This document shows, piece after piece, positions 4,401 to 7,422 of a stretch of 7,422 bases of DNA (position 1 is its first letter; each line of letters starts with the position of its first letter). The position numbers and the translations under genes were made by a program. Below the pieces are notes generated by a model that was given only the letters and a program-made list of their open reading frames with translations, made no database searches and was not told the DNA's origin. This DNA is from G020354085 sp964629975 (GTDB lineage: Bacteria > Pseudomonadota > Gammaproteobacteria > Acidiferrobacterales > Sulfurifustaceae): assembly GCA_964629975.1 (NCBI GenBank), contig CAZVUN010000139.1, positions 1-7,422 of the forward strand. The letters run 5' to 3'.

Positions 4401-7267
4401 CCTACGAGAGCTACACCGAGGTCAAGCATCTCAAGGAGGCATGCCGCGGCCAGACCGACGCGCGGGGCCTGCTCGCGTGCGAGTTCAGCTCGCCGGTCGC
4501 GGGCAACGTGATCGTGCGCGGGCGCGCCGACGACGCCCAGGGCAACAGCGTCTACGCCCACCACGACGTGTGGGTGGCAGGCAAGGAGCCGTGGTGGTTC
4601 GACGTCGGCAACGACGACCGCATGGACGTGCTGCCGGAGAAAAAGCGCTACGAGCCCAATGAGACCGCGGTGTTCCAGGTGCGCATGCCGTTTCGCGAGG
4701 CGACCGCGCTCGTGACCGTCGAGCGCGAGGGCGTGAGCGAGTCGTTCGTGACGCAACTCAGCGGCAACGCGCCCGTGGTGCGCGTGCCGCTCAAGGGCCA
4801 CTACGCCCCGAACGTGTTCGTGTCGGTGCTCGCGCTGCGCGGGCGCGTGGCGGACGTGCAGCCGACGGCCTTGATCGATCTCGGCAAGCCGGCGTTCAAG
4901 CTCGGCATCGCCGAGATCAAGGTCGGCTGGGCGGCGCACGAGCTCAAGGTCGACGTCACGCCGGACCGCGCCGCCTACCCGGTGCGCGGCGAGGCCGCGG
5001 TGCGCGTCAAGGTGCGTGAGGCCAGCGGGCAGGTGCCGCGCAACGCCGAGGTGGCATTCGCCGCGGTCGACGAGGCGCTGCTCGAATTGCTGCCGAACGA
5101 TTCGTGGAAGCTGCTCGAGACCATGATGACGCGCCGCGGTATCGGGGTGAGCACCGCCACCGCGCAGATGCAGGTCGTCGGGCGGCGCCACTACGGGCGC
5201 AAGGCGCTGCCGGGCGGCGGCGGGGGCGGGCGCGCGCCGGCGCGCGAGCTGTTCGACACGCTGCTGCTGTGGCAGGGGCGCGCCAGGCTCGATGCCCACG
5301 GCGAGGTCGCGCTGCGCGTGCCGCTCAACGATGCGCTGAGCAGTTTCCGCCTGGTCGCGGTGGCGCACGCCGGCGCCGATCGCTTCGGCACCGGCCAGGC
5401 GACCATCCGCTCGACCCAGGACCTGATGCTGCTCGCGGGACTGCCGCCGCAGGTGCGCGAGCAGGATCGCTTCCAGGCGATGCTCACCGTGCGCAACGCC
5501 TCGACCCGGCCGCTCGACGCCAACGTCACGGCGAGCTGGCGCGGTGGCGCGGGCGGCGTGACCCGGCTGCCGCCGGTCGCGCTCCGGCTCGCGCCCGGCG
5601 AGGCGCGGCCGCTGACCTGGGATGTGACCGTGCCGGTCAACGCGCGCAAGCTCGAATGGGCATTCGAGGCCACGGCCGGAACCGCCGTCGATCGCCTGAC
5701 GGTGAGCCAGGCGGTGATCCCGGCGGTCGCGGTGCGCACCTTTCAGGCGACACTCGAACAGCTCGACAAGCCCTGGAGCCTGCCGGTCACCATGCCGGCC
5801 AATGCCATCCCCGGGCGCGGCGGCGTGCAGTTGCACCTGCGCGCGCGGCTCGCCGACGAGCTTGCGGGCGTGAAGGAGTACATGGGCGCGTATCCCTACA
5901 CCTGCCTCGAGCAGCGCGTGTCGCAGGCGGTCGCGCTGCGCGATGCGGCGCGCTGGCGCACGGTGATGAACGCGCTGCCTGCGTACCTCGACGGTGACGG
6001 CCTCGCCAAGTACTTCCCGCGCATGCAGCAGGGCAGCGATGCGCTGACGGCGTATCTGTTGATCATCGCCGAGGAGGCCGGCTGGGAGATTCCGCACGCC
6101 GCGCGCGAGCGCATGCTGAACGGCCTCCGGGGTTTCGTCGAGGGCCGGGTGGTGCGCTACTCGGCGCTGCCGACCGCCGATCTCACGCTGCGCAAGCTCG
6201 CCGCGCTCAATGCGCTCGCGCGCTACCAGGGCGGCGTGCCGCCGGCGCTCGTGAGCGCACTCACCATCGACCCCAACCTGTGGCCGACCTCGGGCGTGCT
6301 CGACTGGCTCGATATCCTCAAGCGCTCACCGCGCCTGCCCGGACGCGATGCGCGCCTGCGCGAGGCCGGGCAGATCCTCCGTTCGCGCTTGAACTTCCAG
6401 GGCACCATGCTCGGCTTCTCGACCGAGCGCTCGGATGCGCTGTGGTGGCTCATGTGCTCGGCCGACACCAACGCCAACCGCCTGCTCGCCTCGCTGCTCG
6501 ACAACCCGGCGTGGCGCGAGGACCTGCCGCGGCTTGCGCGCGGCAGTCTCGGCCGCCAGCACAAGGGTCACTGGAACACCACGGTGGCCAACGCCTGGGG
6601 CGTGCTGGCGATGGAGAAGTTCTCGGCCCGGTTCGAGGCCGAGGCGGTGAGCGGCACGAGCCGCGCGACCCTCAAGGGGACGACGGCGACGCAGGACTGG
6701 GGCGCGCAACCCGCAGGCGGCACGCTCGAGTTCGCCTGGCCGGCGGGCGCCGAGACGTTGCAGGTGACGCACAGCGGCGCCGGCAAACCGTGGCTCACGG
6801 TGCAAAGCCGCGCCGCGATTCCCTTGAAGGAACCGTTCTCGAGCGGCTACGAGATCACCCGAACCGTGACGCCGATCGAGCAGAAGAGCGCCGGCCACTG
6901 GACGCGCGGCGATGTCTACCGCGTGCGGCTCGACATCGAGGCGCAGTCCGACATGACCTGGGTGGTGGTGCGCGACCCGATCCCCTCGGGTGCCGCGATC
7001 CTCGGCACCGGGCTCGGGCGCGACGCGAAGATCCTGGCGCGCGGGGAGAAACGCGCCGGGTGGGTGTGGCCGGCGTTCGAGGAGCGCAGCGTCGATTCGT
7101 TCCGCGCCTACTACGAGTTCGTGCCGAAGGGACGCTTCACGGTCGAGTACACCGTGCGCCTCAACAACGCCGGGCGCTTCGAGCTGCCGCAGACGCGCGT
7201 CGAGGCGCTGTACGCACCGGAGATGTTCGGCGAAGTCCCGAACCGCGCGTTCGAGGTGCGGCCGTGA
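1406..7267 (+). CDS. yfhM: Periplasmic alpha-2-macroglobulin family protein with intact thioester (YfhM/ECAM-like)
   Basis: A 1953-residue protease-trap protein. The start ATG is preceded by a good Shine-Dalgarno (GGAGG at 1393-1397, 8 bases away) and opens a Sec signal peptide: R6, hydrophobic core 7-18, likely cleavage after A24 (PLRA|ADP). No lipobox cysteine is present, so it should be soluble in the periplasm. Domains by eye: N-terminal Ig-like macroglobulin (MG) domains to about 385; A2M N-terminal MG region with SLVWVTALDTARPVGDA (about 560-580) and FARTLLRAGETVHMK (670-684); A2M_N_2/bait-region block with EKKRYEPNETAVF (1078-1090); likely bait segment about 1253-1280; A2M block from ELFDTLLLW (1281-1289); thioester domain with YPYTCLEQ, in which C1500 and Q1503 form the thioester; and a C-terminal bacterial MG10-like domain (about 1795-1953) ending YAPEMFGEVPNRAFEV. 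In this family a protease cuts the bait, the molecule rearranges and the thioester binds the attacker covalently. The downstream pbpC overlap supports the ECAM type. It is about 300 residues longer than E. coli YfhM (about 1650). Family assignment is firm; domain borders are approximate. Confidence 0.95.
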   Translation: MWQGARWVIGLAALLAGWPGPLRAADPQVEFFSPQGAVKGVRQVAVRFNAPIVPFGDPRLLEPFDIECAEAGTARWADARNWVFDFARDLPAGVSCTFRLKAGLTTLDGRPVTGPREFRFTTGGPAIRHKLPYEGGYIDEEQVFILGLDAPADAESVRRHAWCDIEGIQEKVGVRLLGAAERRELFEHRRELFDPLIRALIVRPRDGAIGGVLDTREVLKGSAIEKMVTEPEGSPIVLLACQRRLPNDAQLRLVWGAGIRTLTGIATTTEQRLAYRVRPRFEASFHCERVNADADCIPVLPMTLSFNAPVARELAARITLTGADGTRYAPEEVAQRQDPVVNSVSFLGPFPEKARLTLTLPANLRDDAGRNLVNADIFPLTVQTDEYPPLARFPARFGILERNADATLPVTVRNLEAQLDLTLQKVFGPEPSGLGEKLKRSWQSLLGRRDDSVTGSALRIAKGEEGEIIAWLRRVYAHPHPQGSASLFADLPGDALKKFTLPKPGGERAFEVIGIPLKAPGFYVVELASPRLGAALHGKPEPYYVQTAALVTNLSVHLKLGRESSLVWVTALDTARPVGDAAVEVRDCAGKVHWAGKTDAQGIARIAQALPAVHTLPSCFGDWDRKYFVTARTEDDFSFVLSDWNEGITPWRFQLPTASDAGPTVATTVFARTLLRAGETVHMKHFVRQQTGRGVGLIDKARLPPRLEIRHLGSDQTYEQPLTWDAQGIGESVWTVPRDARLGTYQVRLVSGDKPATRRGRAAAEEPITRMSGSFRVEEFRVPVMKASVQPLATPLVNARSAQLDVQLHYLSGGGAGGAEVKVRALVQPKTLSFPDYEGFVFANGTVAEGRERRERPRGYAGDYELDDGEGEPEEGPARPGGARVLATQTVTLDAAGAARVTLDKLPKADTPQDVQAEVEYSDPNGEVLTTSTRLALWPANVVLGLKPDGWAAAKDKVRLHAVVLGLDGQPRANVAVQLDLLARSYYAHRKRLIGGFYAYESYTEVKHLKEACRGQTDARGLLACEFSSPVAGNVIVRGRADDAQGNSVYAHHDVWVAGKEPWWFDVGNDDRMDVLPEKKRYEPNETAVFQVRMPFREATALVTVEREGVSESFVTQLSGNAPVVRVPLKGHYAPNVFVSVLALRGRVADVQPTALIDLGKPAFKLGIAEIKVGWAAHELKVDVTPDRAAYPVRGEAAVRVKVREASGQVPRNAEVAFAAVDEALLELLPNDSWKLLETMMTRRGIGVSTATAQMQVVGRRHYGRKALPGGGGGGRAPARELFDTLLLWQGRARLDAHGEVALRVPLNDALSSFRLVAVAHAGADRFGTGQATIRSTQDLMLLAGLPPQVREQDRFQAMLTVRNASTRPLDANVTASWRGGAGGVTRLPPVALRLAPGEARPLTWDVTVPVNARKLEWAFEATAGTAVDRLTVSQAVIPAVAVRTFQATLEQLDKPWSLPVTMPANAIPGRGGVQLHLRARLADELAGVKEYMGAYPYTCLEQRVSQAVALRDAARWRTVMNALPAYLDGDGLAKYFPRMQQGSDALTAYLLIIAEEAGWEIPHAARERMLNGLRGFVEGRVVRYSALPTADLTLRKLAALNALARYQGGVPPALVSALTIDPNLWPTSGVLDWLDILKRSPRLPGRDARLREAGQILRSRLNFQGTMLGFSTERSDALWWLMCSADTNANRLLASLLDNPAWREDLPRLARGSLGRQHKGHWNTTVANAWGVLAMEKFSARFEAEAVSGTSRATLKGTTATQDWGAQPAGGTLEFAWPAGAETLQVTHSGAGKPWLTVQSRAAIPLKEPFSSGYEITRTVTPIEQKSAGHWTRGDVYRVRLDIEAQSDMTWVVVRDPIPSGAAILGTGLGRDAKILARGEKRAGWVWPAFEERSVDSFRAYYEFVPKGRFTVEYTVRLNNAGRFELPQTRVEALYAPEMFGEVPNRAFEVRP

Positions 7268-7422
7268 GCGTGCTGCCGCGCCTGCTCGGGGTGGCGCTCG
7301 CACTCGCGCCGCTTGCGGGTGCGGCCGCGCCATTGCCGGAGTTCGCAGCGGTGCGCGCGGCGCACGCGCGTTCCGATGCGCGCCTCTACGACCGCCACGG
7401 CGAGCTGCTGCACGAGCTGCGC
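7264..7422 (+). CDS. pbpC: Penicillin-binding protein 1C (peptidoglycan glycosyltransferase/transpeptidase), N-terminal fragment
   Basis: The first 53 codons of a gene that runs out of the window. GTG at 7264 overlaps the A2M stop as GTGA, a 4-base overlap that implies translational coupling; a second GTG at 7270 is a possible alternative start. Residues about 7-22 are a hydrophobic membrane anchor or signal (LLGVALALAPLAGAAA). Next comes FAAVRAAHARSDARLYDRHG followed by ELLHELR, which matches the short segment found before the glycosyltransferase domain in PBP1C proteins, with the typical 'S-D-x-x-L-x-D-R-x-G-x-x-L-x-x-L-R' pattern. None of the catalytic domains (glycosyltransferase GT51, transpeptidase, C-terminal BiPBP_C) is inside the window, so completeness cannot be judged. 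PBP1C is an inner-membrane, periplasm-facing enzyme; in E. coli its gene also follows the A2M gene yfhM, where it is proposed to repair the wall when the A2M deals with invading proteases. The identification rests on this short match plus the gene order. Confidence 0.8.
   Translation, partial: MSVLPRLLGVALALAPLAGAAAPLPEFAAVRAAHARSDARLYDRHGELLHELR

Noticed and set aside
3355..4662. A 435-codon + strand frame inside the A2M gene
   Set aside because: It is in a different frame within a continuous, well-conserved A2M reading frame, with Arg/Ala/Gly-rich sequence and no motif.
2861..6097. A 1078-codon open frame on the - strand opposite the A2M gene
   Set aside because: It is rich in His, Arg, Ala and Leu, has no recognisable domain or ribosome-binding site, and lies wholly antisense to a clearly real gene. 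Long antisense frames are expected in high-GC genes with strong third-position GC bias.

Overview
The window is high-GC DNA (about 70% by eye in the large gene, visibly lower in the toxin-antitoxin and intergenic stretch). It reads like the chromosome of a Gram-negative bacterium, most likely a beta- or gammaproteobacterium. The main reason is the tandem of a periplasmic alpha-2-macroglobulin (A2M) gene followed by the start of a penicillin-binding protein 1C gene, the arrangement known as yfhM-pbpC in Escherichia coli. All genes that can be supported lie on the + strand.

Layout. Positions 1-203 hold the 3' end of a beta-propeller (YncE/lactonase-like) repeat protein. Positions 204-579 are mostly non-coding, with a strong hairpin just after the propeller gene, a possible broken small reading frame and a candidate promoter. 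Positions 580-1219 carry a compact type II toxin-antitoxin pair: an AbrB/MazE-fold VapB-like antitoxin and a PIN-domain VapC-like RNase toxin with all four acidic active-site positions. Positions 1220-1405 hold a hairpin after vapC, a candidate promoter and a good Shine-Dalgarno sequence. Positions 1406-7267 are one 1953-codon gene for an A2M with an intact thioester motif. Positions 7264-7422 are the first 53 codons of pbpC, overlapping the A2M stop by 4 bases and running off the window.

How the genes fit together. The A2M and PBP1C genes are almost certainly co-transcribed and translationally coupled. The accepted view for the E. coli pair is that the A2M traps foreign proteases in the periplasm while PBP1C repairs peptidoglycan, together forming an envelope damage defence. 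The toxin-antitoxin pair is a self-contained module with no functional link to either neighbour visible in the sequence; it may simply be inserted between them.

I see no clearly undescribed system. The points most worth a second look are features of the A2M: no lipobox although its E. coli relative is a lipoprotein, extra length, a candidate bait segment with six glycines, a charged low-complexity insert, and a regular spacing of cysteine pairs. A possible frameshifted remnant next to vapBC is also worth checking.
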